Assembly: GCF_035582795.1 (NCBI RefSeq)
Contig: NC_134366.1
Span: 1,066,501-1,130,500 of the forward strand
Length of the DNA stretch: 64,000 nucleotides
Direction: 5' to 3'
DNA from: Mycteria americana
Lineage: Eukaryota; Chordata; Aves; Ciconiiformes; Ciconiidae
Shown: positions 1 to 13,300 of the stretch, piece after piece
Layout of the letters: each line of letters opens with the position of its first letter
Numbering within the stretch: the first letter of the stretch is position 1
The notes under the pieces: generated by a model
Told to the model about the DNA's origin: nothing
Database searches by the model: none
The model's input: only the letters and a program-made list of their open reading frames with translations
Made by a program: the position numbers and the translations under genes

Positions 1-400
1 CTGACTCGATGGGAGTATTTCTGAGATCCACTGATGTAAAGGATTACAGTCTTAGCTTTTTTTGCTTAAGTGCGCTAGTCGAGTTTTTCCAGTTTTGCCC
101 ACTATTCTGAATTACCAATACTGAGAATTCTGCTCTGGAGATGGCGGTTTGCCAGCTACCTGCTGTGGAGACCTGGTTCCCCCCTCAGAGCCACGGGCAA
201 GCAGAGTGTGGCACACCTCCGTCCCTCATGCCCAGACAAGATGGAAAGCCCTCAGGTAGCTGGCTGAATGTTGACTTTTCGTTATTTAGGCTGGATTAAT
301 CACTGGCTGAGATGTTTTTATAATTGGATTAGTGTATAAAACAGGTGGAGGATGGGCTCCGCAGTGGACACAGGCCTTGTGCTGGATGTGTTCTTTCTTT
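1..400. other. left flank, no gene recognised
   Basis: This is moderately AT-rich sequence before the CpG island begins. No reading frame here resembles a protein I recognise and no repeat family is evident. If a divergent minus-strand gene starts in the CpG island, its first exon or intron could lie here, but no splice-consistent coding exon can be supported. Confidence 0.4.
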
Positions 401-537
401 CGCTCTGCCCAGGGCTGCGCCCTGCCGGCGTGCAGCCGGGCCGAGGGCGGCGGGGATCGCTGCTGGCGGCAGAGCTCCGGGCCCGGCCAGCGCTCGAAGG
501 ACGCGACCGGTGCGGCAGCTCCCGCGCCGCGCCGGGA

Positions 538-931
538 CAAGATGGCCGCCAGCTCCGCCAAGGACCCGCTCCTGAGAAGGAGCACGTTTGCCCTCCGCGG
601 CCTTATATAGACCGGGGGGGGGGGGGGGGGGGCAGGCTGACAGCTGACAGTTATGATTGGCTCGCCAGCCTGCCCTCCTCACCGCTCCTCCCCCCCAGCA
701 CGTGCTGGCACTATTTACCCGTTCTGGTTGGTTCTGAAGCGAGCGCGTGCTCCAGCAGCCAATAGGCGATCGGCGCCGCGGCCGGCGGGGGAAGGAGGGG
801 CTGCCGGCGCTGGTGTTGCGCCTGCGCATTGCGGTGGCGCTAGAGGCGTGCGTGGGCACTGTCCGGCCGGCGCCGGGAGACGTCCGCGTTCCCGCTGAGG
901 CGCGGCGCCGTCTCCCTGCCCTCGGGCCCGT
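538..931 (+). promoter_or_regulatory. CpG-island promoter of the KANSL1-family gene, possibly bidirectional
   Basis: GC- and CpG-rich sequence leads into the first coding exon. Visible motifs are a YY1-like CAAGATGGCCGCC at 538-550, a TATA-like element at 602-610 that reads CTATATAAGG on the minus strand, an inverted CCAAT box at 656-660, a 12-bp palindromic E-box CAGCACGTGCTG at 696-707, a direct CCAAT box at 759-763, and an NRF1-like TGCGCCTGCGCATTGCG at 817-833. The E-box, direct CCAAT and NRF1-like sites suit the + strand gene. The minus-strand CCAAT then TATA order would suit a divergent transcript. The transcription start is not visible. Confidence 0.65.
614..632. repeat. poly-G tract (19 G)
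   Basis: An uninterrupted run of 19 G lies inside the CpG-island promoter, next to the TATA-like element. It could form a G-quadruplex. The length may not be exact in an assembly, because such runs are error-prone. Confidence 0.9.
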
Positions 932-1362
932 ATGGCGGCAGCTGCAGCCGTAGCCATGGCCCCGGCCCCGGCCCCGGCCCCGGCCCCGGCCCCGGCCCCG
1001 GCCCCTGGGCTGTGCGCGCTGCCCACCGGGCGGGCGGCCGCCGCGCGGGGCCGCCAGGCCGCGCTGTGGAGCCGGGCGCGGCGCCTCCGCCGCCGGCTGC
1101 GGGCGCTTCAGGCCCGGCAGGTGGAACGGCACGTCCGGCACCAGCTGGCCGGCTTAGCGCGGCACCTGGGGCGGGCGGGCCCCGGCAGCCTGCCGCCCGC
1201 TCTGGGGCCCGACCTGCGGCTGCTGGCGGCCAGCGCTACCGCCCGCCTCCGCGCCACGCAGGGCGCCTGCGACTCCGATGCCACCGGCAGCAGCAGCGGC
1301 TCCGGCGAGGAGAGCGGGGCGGACGGGCCGGGGCCGCGACGCCCCGCCGCGGCCTCCCCAGA
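932..1362 (+). CDS. KANSL1-family gene, coding exon 1
   Basis: The exon encodes residues 1-143 plus two bases of codon 144 and ends at AGA|GTGAGT. It holds an Ala-rich start, the (Ala-Pro)8 run, the basic helix with [10 protein letters not shown] and the [10 protein letters not shown] acidic/Ser stretch. It is much shorter than the large N-terminal coding exon of human KANSL1. The GC content is very high. Confidence 0.85.
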
Positions 1363-4300
1363 GTGAGTAGGGGGCTGCCGCGGCCCTTCCCCGGGAAGGC
1401 GCCTCTTAAGATACTTCCTGCGGCGTTTGTAGAGTTGCTTAAGGAGTCTGGCCGCTCAAACGTGCGTTTTCGGGTTATTTAAGTCTAAAGCATCGTTTTA
1501 ATAGCCCTGCTTCTGAATAGCGGCGCTTTTTTTTTTGTGCTAAAAGAGTGAGAAAACCTCTTTCTGCCTTCCCCGTTTATCATCTGGCGGCTTTCCCTGA
1601 GCTTCGTTCCTTAGACCCGAAAACGACCCCCGTGTCGCCGGGAAGGGACGGCTCCGGGGCCCCCCGGCCCGGGCTGTGGCGGGGGCAGGAGCGGGGAGTG
1701 GGGTCAGGTGTGAATCCCGGTGCGTGGGGTCTCGGGTCTCCGGTTTCCTCCCGTGGAGGGGGGAGCGGTTGGCGGCGGCTGGAGCGCCGGGGAGAGCGAG
1801 AGTGTCGGTCCGAAGGCAGCAAGGATGGGAGATTTTATCTTGTATTCGCTTCTTCCTCTTCCTTGTGAGCATTTATGTTGTTGTTGGTTTTTTTTTCTTA
1901 AACTCGAACACCAAGTATTCTTTACCCTATGTGCTTTTATGGTGCTTTCTCTTCTGTGTTGGTTTTGCATATATTAGGTCGGAAATATTTATGAGGTGTT
2001 CACAGTTTATCTGTGAAGTGAGTTGCTCGGACAACCTTTGCAGTGCGTGCCACTTTGTAGTGTAACGCTTTTGTATCCGTCTTGGTTTAAGGATATGAGC
2101 AAGGTCGGATTTGTAGGAAGAAGTGACCTTTTGTTAAACCGCCTGACGTAACTGGGGGCAGGGAAAGGATAAAGTTTGGCCCCAGTTTGATAAATAGAAG
2201 TAGGATAGGGCTGTTTTGTGATAATGTTAATAGGAAGGAGCTAACCAAATCGGTGTTGGTGGCAGGACAAACAATATGAAGAGAAAACTTTTACTTTTAC
2301 GAAGGTAAAGGCTTTCCAAAAGCCCAGTGTCTGCGCTGACAATGGCCTTCTGTATTATTCCAAACCAACTTAAAGTGCTTTTGCAGTAGGCATGGTTTGG
2401 AAGCGCACTAGGAAGCAGCACACGTCAGCTTTGATGTGGCAGAGTTGCTGATCTTGGTGGCGGGCGACGTGTCTGCATTTCACAATAAACACGCGGGACA
2501 TTTGAAATGATCAGTTTTGTTTTCTGTGTGTGGTCAGTCATCTCAAAACTAGCTATAATGAGAACAGAGGTCTTTACTGCTTTTTTTTAAACTTTATATC
2601 CAAAAGTAGTACTCTTGCGGTCTGTTGAAGAAGGTGATTTGATAAGAGAGAAGCCAGATAATGGCTAGCTGCTGGCAAAAGGGATGGCCCGTGCTCTGCC
2701 CCGGCTCTGCGCCCTGTTCGAGCACAGCCATCTCTGGCTCCCAGGTGGAGTGGTTCATGGTGTGAAACCATCAGCTCTGTAGAAAAATGAGTTTTGTTCT
2801 GTTACTTTGTCTCCTGAAGCTGTGGTGGTCGTGGTTTTAGGTGTTTGCCAAGAGGAGCTCTTGGGGCGAAGGAGAGGGAAGCAGGGCTACTTCACTTGGC
2901 TGCTGCTAGCTCTTGGGAAGATTTAATCACCTTTTAGGAAAGACCCAAACCAGCAGTGGTTCTGTATGGTAATTTTAAGTTGATTAACACAAATTGTAAA
3001 GCCAGGTGATGGCTTATTCCTGCCGGATATATCTGCTGAGCAGTTCAGTGTACGTATCGCATCCTCTAAATAACGTTTGTACCTTGTGGGGTTTCATCTG
3101 TGTTCTGAGGTTTGCTGTTTTCTAAAGAGGGGAGATGGCAATTGGCCTTAGACACCTATTAAGATTTGGTTGTGTTCTGGAGATCCTGGGTTAGTCTTTT
3201 TCTAAATGTTTTATTGAAGTAACTGTTCTCTCTACTCTGAGATGACCTGTTTAGTGGAATAGTCTTGGGGGAGGGAAGGAGAGCAAAGAAAGCTGTCTCT
3301 TGGACTTGCATATTCTGCCATTTCCTACTGTAATGTATTCTTTATTTGGTTGTCCATGATGAATAAAGGTTTTGTATGTTAATTGTCCTCGTTCCGCTTC
3401 AGAACCCGGAGGTTGGTGAGATGGAACTCTCTGTGATGCTGTGCGCTCTCTCTTCCCAGTAAACCCTTGCATTCCTGTCTCTCCTGGCCCTTGGAGCTTT
3501 CCTGAGCATCAGCAAAGTGGAAGTGACCTGATTCCGCCTCCCTCGGCATTTGGAGAGCAACAATGAAAAATGTAACAAAGTGGCAGCCCTTTGGAGAGTA
3601 ATTCATAGAAGGATAGAGGACCCCAAAAAAACTGCAAGGGAGTTTGTTGGAAGCTTTTATCTGCCAGGAGGCCAAGAAGGCAGCAGAGTAGAGGGCATCA
3701 GCCAGTGAGTTAAGTCTTTGTATAGTTGTCTTCCTGCTTCCCTCTGTTTATTTAAAAAAAAAAAAAACACCTCTCAGAATTGATTACTTGGCAGTCAAAA
3801 ATGGATCAAAAAATTCTTGTGCATAAATCCAAGATAGCAACTTCATAACATTATGCCTTTCCCAGCATGGCACTGATCCTCTTTATCTTCCTCTGCCTTG
3901 TTTGTCCAGATCTTTTATTGCACACGTAGAAATGTGTGGTATTTAGACACATTCTCTATTTATTCAGTTTTCTTCCTATTGATTTGCCATGTAGTTTCCC
4001 TTGAATGTATCTCACTTGGATTTTCATGGGAACTGAAATGTTTCAGAGGGGTGTTGTACATTTATATTTTTTTGTAGCAAAGGCCTGTTAAGATGAAGGT
4101 TTTGTTTTCCAATATTTTTCCTGGTTTTTGGCCTAATTCTAGTCTTGCAAAACAGAAAAAAAAATTGCAGAAGAACATTCTAAAAGATACTGATTTTGTC
4201 GGATTATTCCCCCAGGAAATTCTGGGCTTTTGCTACTGTGCTTTTTGTGTTATGTTAGGATTGTTTTAAGTTCTGTTACAATGTGTCTTTCCCCCCCCCC

Positions 4301-7300
4301 CAAAAAAAAAAAAAGCCCAAAACCCACTTTGTGGGGTGAATGGGCTGCTGATGCCTGAACAGGCAGCTGTTCAGTGTTTTCTCTGTATTTCAGTCAATGG
4401 CCTTGCCGTATAGACTGCATGCTGTTGAAACACGGCTGTGAAGAAACAACTGTTTCTTAACTACCCTACAGCGAAAGCTGTAACTGCTATGAGTATTTCT
4501 GGGGTAGCTGGGCTTTATAACAAGCAGCTTCAGCCCGAGTGGTTAGTTTGAGAGAGCTGTAAACAGCTCCAACTGTTGTGGAGGCTTTACAGTCCTGTAT
4601 GTGTTCTTTACTTTTACGTGAACTCTTTAATCACAGGTTAGTTGCTTAATCTACGTATTGGTCATAAAACAGTGTATCTAAAGGAATGTTGCTATTTCCA
4701 ATTTATAATTTAGTGCAGAAACAATGAAATACTGATGTTTGATGTGGGTAATGGCTTGAAAAATTATAGAATAAGTAGCACGTGATTTTCCTGTTTTGAC
4801 TTTGGCTTCAACTTAAAATGTGCTCTCAGCTGCTTTACATCTCTCAGTTGCGAATGCTTTCACGTTGAGCTTGCAGGGTTGTTTTTTTTTTTTCATCATT
4901 GGAGCAGTGTAAATCCCAACTGGGATTTGCACAAAGCTTGCCTTTCTGTGTTCCTCTGCATGCACGCTCATGTGGGCATTCACAAATCTGCTGTCTTGGA
5001 TACTTCAGTTAAGTTTGGCTGAGTGAAATCTTACTTTAGCTGTTGCATGTGTTGTCTCACAGAAACAAATTTACCTGGATACAACTCTTGAGTTTAGATT
5101 CTGGGCCTTTGGAAGGTATCCACAGAAAACGGGCTGTGTGCGGCAGCAGTTCAAACTTCCGCTCCTAACTGAAGGCTGCTAGCAATGACCAGCCAAATGG
5201 ATGGATGTTGGTGGTGGTTGGTTTTGGACTAGTTGGTGCTTATTGTGCATGGGCAAGCAGAGGGGAGCTGGGATTGTGGAACGGGGAGTGGAGCCTGTAG
5301 GGTGGGACAGACCCGACGGAAGCTTAAAAATCAATTGCACAGTCTTGCTTTATGTTTCATTCTCTCTCTGCTTCTAGATACTTAGTGTAATTATATTTCC
5401 TTTAATAAACATAAATGTTGGTTTTCTTTGCTTGCTGCATTATTAGCTAAATTCTAAAAAACAACTTGGTGAGATTTGAAGCCAAAAAAAGGTGATTGAT
5501 AGTAGATTGTTCTTGCTTAAGTGTTGAATATGCTCCTGTACATTGATCTCTTTCTCACGTCAGATAATCTGGCAAAATCAATATGTTTTTAAATTGCCTC
5601 CCCCCCCCCCCCCCCCCCCCAACTAATCTGTGTTAAATGCTTATATTCTCATTTTGGTGACTACTGTCTGTAAATACTGTAGTAACTCTCCCAATATTGT
5701 GGAAAGCTAGATGTGGATTACTACATCTGGAAATTCCTTACCTTGTGGTAATGTACCTAAACTAATGGCAAAAGTATGTGAAGTTTCTCTTCTGGCTGGA
5801 AAGAACCATTGTAATCTTCTGATCTTGACCTCCCTACCACAAGGCAATATTCAAATATATCTTCAGGCTGTGAATTTGTAAGGAGCAGCTTCAAACCTGT
5901 TAAGAACTTGTAGACAGTGATTTAAGGTGAGGGTGGGGAAATTCAGGTGTTTCCGAAATTAAAGCATTTATCAGAATGGAAAGAATTTATCAGGATTAGC
6001 CTTAAAAAAATCTTTTTCCTTGAAGAGCACGTATGCTTATGCCTAATATAACTGCGGTCCCAGGCTTAGTGCTTTAAAATCTGGGCATGCCTTTTCTTCT
6101 AAAAAAAAGATTTTATTTCTTTTTTTCCTGTGAAGTTGCTGGGGCATTATCTTTCTGCTTCTGTGTTCCCATCATGTCATGACTGAAGTTTGTCTTCAGA
6201 GACTTGTCTGGCATGCTCAGAAGAGGTATCTTCTGCTTATGTTCCCTGAGGCAAGTGATCCCATTTGGTGTCATCAGGATGTGAGGATTGTGCTACCCTC
6301 AGTCATAAGGACGTTCAGAAACCTTCTGGTGAAAAATGTCACCAAAGAAGAAGAAAAAAAAGTATTTGTTTCCTTTTTGATTGGTGGTCTACCAGGTTGA
6401 TCACTCTTAAGCATGGGTGTAGAAAGCTCTATATCCACAGCCTGTAATCACAAGAAGTTTGACCCATAGTCTCACCTCACTTCTTTTAATACTGGTTTAG
6501 TAATCTGAGTATGGCGTGCTTGGGTTTTTATATAGATACACAAAACCTGCCTTAAAAAAAACCCCAACAACCTCACACGTAGGGTTGCAGAGGGAGGTGA
6601 ACAATTAGTTCTTATGTCACCTGAGGCTTATGCAGTTCCTTCCATGTCATCTTAAAACCAGTATTTTTAATTCATTAGATGTGGTGAGCTTGAGTCATTG
6701 TCAGGAGGAAGAGAGAAAGCTTCCTGGAAAACTACAAGCAAGATAAACATCTCCTGAAAACACAAGTCTGATATCCAGGTTCAAGAAGTCAGTTGTGATT
6801 ACTGCATCATTGTGAACAGCCTTGTTCATCAAAATGTCTACAGATGAGGTAGTAATTTCTTTCAGACATTGTTTTAGCTTGTTGCCTTTTCTTTATTCAA
6901 AAGGTTACTCTCTGCAGATATTTTCATACCTTGGTAGTGGCAGCAGATACATCATTTGAGAAAGAAACTATCTGATACTGATTGCCATTGTCATGCTGTT
7001 GGTAGGCACGTAGTCTTTCTGTTTTCAGAGTTAGTACAAAATAGCTGGGGAGAACTGAAATGAAGGGTCCCTGGAGGTAAGAGGTTTCAGAAGGGAGAAG
7101 GGAAGGAGCGTTCTTGCTTTGTGCATTGCCAGAGAAACTGCTGTAGCCAGTTCAGAGCATGGAGACCTGCTCTGCCTGCTCAGGTGAATGTCAGTACTGT
7201 GTGGTCTGTCCTGTGGAAGGCTTTAGAGGTATTTGTCTATAAACAAGATTTTTGTAAGATTGCTTAAAATAGAAGGTGACTTCTATGAGTTTTCTGTGCA

Positions 7301-10300
7301 TATGTGTTGGTGACGTTGTTTTTTTGCTGTAAGTCTGCATGGGTGCCTTCAGGGAACACTGTCCACAGCCAAAAACGGTGCTGACTTTCTGTCAGAGCCT
7401 TGGTCTAGGTGAGGCAGGCGTGCGTAAGGTGTTGCTGGTTAGATCTACCAGTGGCGTCTCTGACAGACGTTACACTGTTAGCAGCTGCAGTGTCCCATGT
7501 TCAAGTCATAAACTCCATTGAACTACATATGCATAAAATGAGGAAACCTGCTACCTTGATTTAAAAGTATGAGATAACCCAGCCCCTTTATTCATGCATT
7601 TGTTTGGGGGTTCTGTTCTCTTCTCGTGTCATACCCTAGAAATGTACTGCCTGTTAGTCCTCTGACAAATGGATTCTCCTGCGTGCTATTAAATAGCAGT
7701 TCTGTACCATGTCACTTACCTTATATGTCAGTTTGATTAAACTCAATTTCCGTGTGACTTATTTCAATACCTCTCTGTTTGCTACTCTTTCTCTAGGGAA
7801 AGAAAGAAAGAAAAAAATCTGTTTGACAGTTATCCAAGCTTTAATTGATTTGATACTAAAGTATAGCAATGATTATCAAGGCTGTGGGAGGCTGTGATAT
7901 GCTAAAGATACTAATGCGCTCGTTTGTGACAATTGCATAATGGTAGTAGTAAATGTACTATAAATTTACTTAATTATGCCTTTACGAATGCTCCCACAGA
8001 TTGTCTTGCATTTTTTTCAGAATGCTTGGTGTCTGTTCTAATTTGTTTTATGACTTTCCCCAAGATCAATTTGGTACTAATAATTTGCTGTTGTTACAGA
8101 TAGACTCCTTTTCATATTGCAGGCATTTTCTTAATTTTCTGCACCACTGGAATCTGAAAAGCACTGGTAGTGCAGAAACTTGGGTTTTAAAACTCTAATT
8201 GCACCATGCCATTTTTGTTTGGTGGTTCTGGGGGCTTGCCTGGATTTGAGAGATTCGGTAAGGTGCATCTAAAGAATTCCTTTGTGGACTGAATTTGTTG
8301 CAGTTAACTCTTCTAGAACAATTGGGAAAGATTAACCCATATCTTAAAGATATGAACAGGAGGTGCAAGTAAGGCTAGTATACCGTTCTCTCTAGGAAGA
8401 AAAATTAAGACAGCAAGCCAAGCAGGCAACCTGGTATGAGTTGCACATTTGCCTCCCTTGTTCTGCCTCTGTGTTAAAGTTGTGACATGTACAAGGTGAG
8501 ACATTTGCCTAGCCCTAAATAATCAAGACTTACATAGACATAAACTTGTAATAATCAATTACAATAGTCTTTATATTGCATTATATACTGGTACATTTAT
8601 GAATTCTTAGGCTAAAGTAGCAATTCTGAGGAAGCCTTCAGTTTGCCTTTCATCGTTCTGTGGCTCTGTGTTACCAGCCGACGCAGTGGTTTTCTCTTGG
8701 GCTGAATAACTTCCAGGACACTAACACCTTCCATTGGCCCTCCCTGTTATCATCTATAATTTTGTTTAATCAGAGTGGTATTGGAAGGAGTTCTGGTGGT
8801 GCTCCAATTCCAAATGGAATCGTAGCCTAAGCACTCTTTCCTATTATTTAATTTCTCTTTAGACATCTTTAGCTCAGAATTACTTTTAAACTTTTTTTTA
8901 CTGGCTGCTTTTGAACAGTGCTTGTTTTTATCTAGTAAAGCAGGCCTGTTCACCTTAATTTCTAAATGTTGCATTGCCACATTTGAAGACCGAGAGAGAA
9001 CAGATTGGATGCCCCAGTGTGTTCAGGCATTTGAAACAACATGCTCTTGCTGTAGTATGTTTGGAGGAGGAAAAAAAAAATCCTGATCTTTGGAAGAAGG
9101 TGGTGGTACTCAAAAAATGTATTAAATAAAAGGAAACGTCTGCAATAAAATGGATTTCAGGCTGGAAGGTAAACTGTACTTTGAAGGTACAGCATTTGGG
9201 TCGATAAGGTCTTTGCATCAGTAAAAGTTGGTCTGTTTTCAGGAGTGCGTATCAGCTAAACGTCCTGTGGAAAAACCTCGTTACAAAGTGTTTGGTCAGC
9301 CAAATTGTGGCTTGGTTTCCCTTTGGCATGACCTTGTCAGTCAGAAGAATCTCATTCACTGATGTGCTAACTGGACTCTTTGAAGTTGCTTCGAAGCTGC
9401 ATCGTTAGCTTGGGGCCCCTTCTGAGTTTTTTCTCTCTGCTCACATATTGATTCCCAATTGTTTCTATGAGCTTTAATTTAAAGAAAATCCAAAGTTTTT
9501 TCTTTCTCTGAGAGCTCTGATTTTTTTCAGCTAGTCAGTGCTCTGTTCTTACATTTGATATATTGCCCTAAATAATTCTTTGATGTGTTTCTTTATTAAA
9601 ACTAGAGTTCTTAAACTGTAGCCACATCTGATCCTATGCAGACACAGCAGACTCCCCACACAGATGAAAAGGAGCCTATCAACATTTCCCCAAAGTGGTT
9701 TTAGCCCTAATTGTTACCTGGTCTTTGCTCTTTACCCATCATACTGCTGGTGTAAAGTAGGTCACGCACTTTCTGAAGAGAGGGGAAAAAATCCCACCGT
9801 GGGGTTTGCAGTAGAGGTTTGAGTTGAATTGAATTACATCAGCTTGTGAAGTGAGTGGTCTTGAGTTAAGAATGGAAGATTAAACTTCAATTATTTTTTT
9901 AATCCCTATTCTTTCGCAGGCAAATTCCTGCCTGCACTAAAAGATTTTTGAAGTTATTGCAAACTATTGGTGCAAAAGCAAAAAGCATACACCGGAGCCT
10001 CCACAAACTTCCACTTACGAAGTGGTATTTGCATTAGCCGTTGTTTCCAAGTCTGAAGTGATTGATGTACTGTTCTGTAGCTGTGTTTGCTTATATTATG
10101 AGGATTATTTGAATGTGTGCTTCATTAATCTCCATAAATTCAGATCAAATGCTAAATGTATTTAGGATCTGTGAGCTACAAAATCTTTCTTAGACTACTT
10201 GCTTAGACATAACAAAACTCTGAGAAAGTCTTTAAGCCACAAGGTCGTCTTAGGATTGTAAATTTATTTATGGGTGCAGGTCTTGCAAGAGAAGAACACT

Positions 10301-13300
10301 TTCATTTCCTAAGAACGACCTTGCTGTAGGATCCCCTGCGCCTACAAAGGCGTGCCTTGTCCTGTATTCCATGGCTGAGATGCCAGTTCTCCCCTCCACG
10401 GTGCTGCCACCAAGAATTGCCTAGAGCCCTAGGTCATTGAATTCAGAGCCGTGTATTAAAACTCGCCATTGTGGGTTGAGAATGTACTTGCATCAGATAT
10501 TTTCCTCTGTGGAAAAGTTCTTGTCAATAAACGCCACCCGTGTGCTTCAGTTTGTAGTGATATAGTAGTTTGTGGGTCTGTTTAGTAAGCAGTGTAACTG
10601 AAATTGTAACACTAAAATTATGAAAAAACTTGTTACGCAAGGTGATTTTTCTGTTTCAGCAAAAGAAATTCAATCTGCGTATTAGACGCAGGACCTTATC
10701 TGCCTTTTTTAGGTATAATGCATATGCCAAACGTTACAGCACATGCCACAGGCTGTCATTTGTGCTGGGCATGACAGCTTCTTAAAGTGCCGTAGCGTGG
10801 GTTGTCATTGCTTGTCTGTCTGTAGCCTAAAGGTTCTGACTGACAAGCAGGGATGCTTTTTGGGAGGCTGGTAAGGTTACTGCACAGTGCCTAATGCTTA
10901 AACACGGTGCATTGGCTGCTGAACCCACTAGAACGTGTGGTGCAGTCCGTTAAGGTAAACCTTCATTCAAACAATAACTTTCAGTGAAGACAATACTTCC
11001 TCTTACCTTGAGTATAAAGGAAGTCTTATCTGTGCAGGTGCTTTAATATCCGGTGTTCTACATGGCACTGGTGTGATGGTCTTCTGTTACAGCAACGGAG
11101 AGTTAAGCAATAGACTAAAAACGTTGCGGCTGAGATGGTGAAGCACTGGGGTACCTTCCTGACGGGCATGTGGGATTTCTGTTGGTAGAGGGTTTTAAGA
11201 GGGTGTTACACAAACGGCTATGAGGAGTGTCACAAGGACAGGTTAGTCCTGCTCTGTGGTCAGCAGCACATGCTCAGACTTTGTCCCTTCAGGCAGTCCC
11301 TTCCCCCAAATCTGCAGAGGAGAGAAGTCATTTCTGTGCTTGTCTAGAAAGAGCTAGAAACTCCTGCATTGGTTTGTGATAGTCAAATTGATGATACCTG
11401 CTCCTTTGTAGTCTATTTTGTTGCACAGTTGAATTATATTGAGCGCTCTGTCTTGGGGTAGAATTTGTGGGGGGAAAACTCATTTGTCCTATATCCGCTG
11501 TGAACTCTTAATCACTTTTTAATAGTGAAATTGTTCTTGAATTTCTGACAATTTTTTTTTCTTCTAGTGTTGAAACTATTCCTTAAATAAGCACAAGCAA
11601 ACTTTTGCTTTTCAGACGTCACCATGCAGAGTGCCAGTGGGCGATGGAGAGAGCAGCCATTATTTGCCGTTGGACGTGGTTGCAGGCTCAAATCTCTGAT
11701 TTGGAATATCGAATAAGACAGCAGACGGATATCTACAAGCGACTTCGTGCTGCCAAGGTAATTTTAGCCTTCTGTTTTATGGCTTGGGAGGTTCTCTGGA
11801 AGCTCTTAATGGGCTATTTCTTCAGCAGAATGGTATTTTCTCTGTAGAAATAAGGGTGATGGAAAAAGCTTTTGAGCTTTTGAGTTAGTCCCATACCAAC
11901 CAGTAAGAGGTGTTACCTTTATCTTTTGAAGGCTGTGATTTCTGTCTACTTCACAAAGATTATAGTAAGAGCTTGCTGAGAGAGGAGGGGCTTAATTTCA
12001 TTATCTTGTCCAGGCAGAGCAGCTCATTAGCGGAACGGGGCTCCACAGAAGCGTAAGCTACCAGGCTGGTCCTCACAAGTGTTGGTTTCTACACTGGCAT
12101 AGTGCCAGGGTACCAGCAGAGGTGCTCGCAGCTACCGTTTATGTTTCAAGCCTTGATGCCTGCTAGAAAGTGTTACCATTTAAAGCAGGTAGATCTTTAA
12201 ATCTCAGAACACTGTGTACACAAGTTTTATGGTTTTCTTCTAGGCCGTGACCTTTTAATGTTTCACTTCAATATCTGAGAAGTGTTATGGTAGAAAATGG
12301 ATAGGATGAATACTCATTTCTTGACTAGATGATATTTACTTCTATGTGACTAGATTTCCTGGAAGAAATTAAACAAAACTTTCCGTCTTCAGAACTTGAA
12401 ATGCGTTTTGGGGTTTCCCCGTTTAAGAGCCTCTCAGTCCACTGCAAAAGTATCTGGAAACACTTGAGTTAATCCTTTCAAGGTGCTTCTGAACTTTTGA
12501 AATCACTCTCATGTTCTGATTTGAAATGATTTGAATCTGTTTGGCTTTCGGTGTAAACTGCAAAGCTCATTTCCCTAGACTTTGGGAAAAAAGCAGAATG
12601 GGAGGATTTATACTTGGCTTGAGTGTTTTCCTTCCTCCTGCCCTTTATCTGGAAGGAAAACTGTTTTAATTATTGTCCTTATTGCATATGTGTCTATTTT
12701 CTCTGGATAAATGCCTTTTGCAAATCAAATATGGTGGATGACTTGTCTGATAAATTGAAAATTTATTATTCCACTGGGGTATAATGTGTCTCTGACAAAG
12801 ATAAAGAGCAGTGCCTATATAGCTTTGCTCCTTGTACACTTTTGTAGGTGCTCCTGTGAGATCTCAGGTGAGAAAAGCCTTGATCTATTGGCATTCTTGG
12901 CTAGGGTTGCCAATGAGAGAGTCAGTCAGACCTGCTCTGAGTGGAGGCTTAGACTAGATGACCTCCAGGTTTACTTTCCAATCTGAATTGCTCTTTGATT
13001 CTACTCCAATGCTATGGAAGATAGTGATTCCGAAGGGCCCTAGACTTTCATAACACTAATCTCTCATGCAGCACAACCAGGTGAAGGACAATACTAACTT
13101 TTCAGATGCTTTGAATCTTTTCTAAGTCACTGGAATTTGTCTTAGCTGTATTTCAGTATTTCTTTAACCAAATTAGCTTATGATTAACTGTAAAGCAGTT
13201 ACTGTTCTCAAGCAATTATGATGTTTATACAGACGTGAATGCAAATGCATGAAATAAGTTAATTGTTCTGCATAATATTTTTTTCCATTCACAAGCATGT

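Noticed and set aside
542..610. Short + strand frame starting in the YY1-like site (MAASSAKDPLLRR...)
   Set aside because: It ends in frame at the TATA-like element after 22 codons, with no splice donor or similarity; at most an upstream frame.
329..1141. 270-codon minus-strand open frame over the first CpG island, and similar frames on both strands
   Set aside because: High GC removes stop codons. The frame is antisense to the conserved exon 1 and its product is low-complexity Arg/Pro/Ala.
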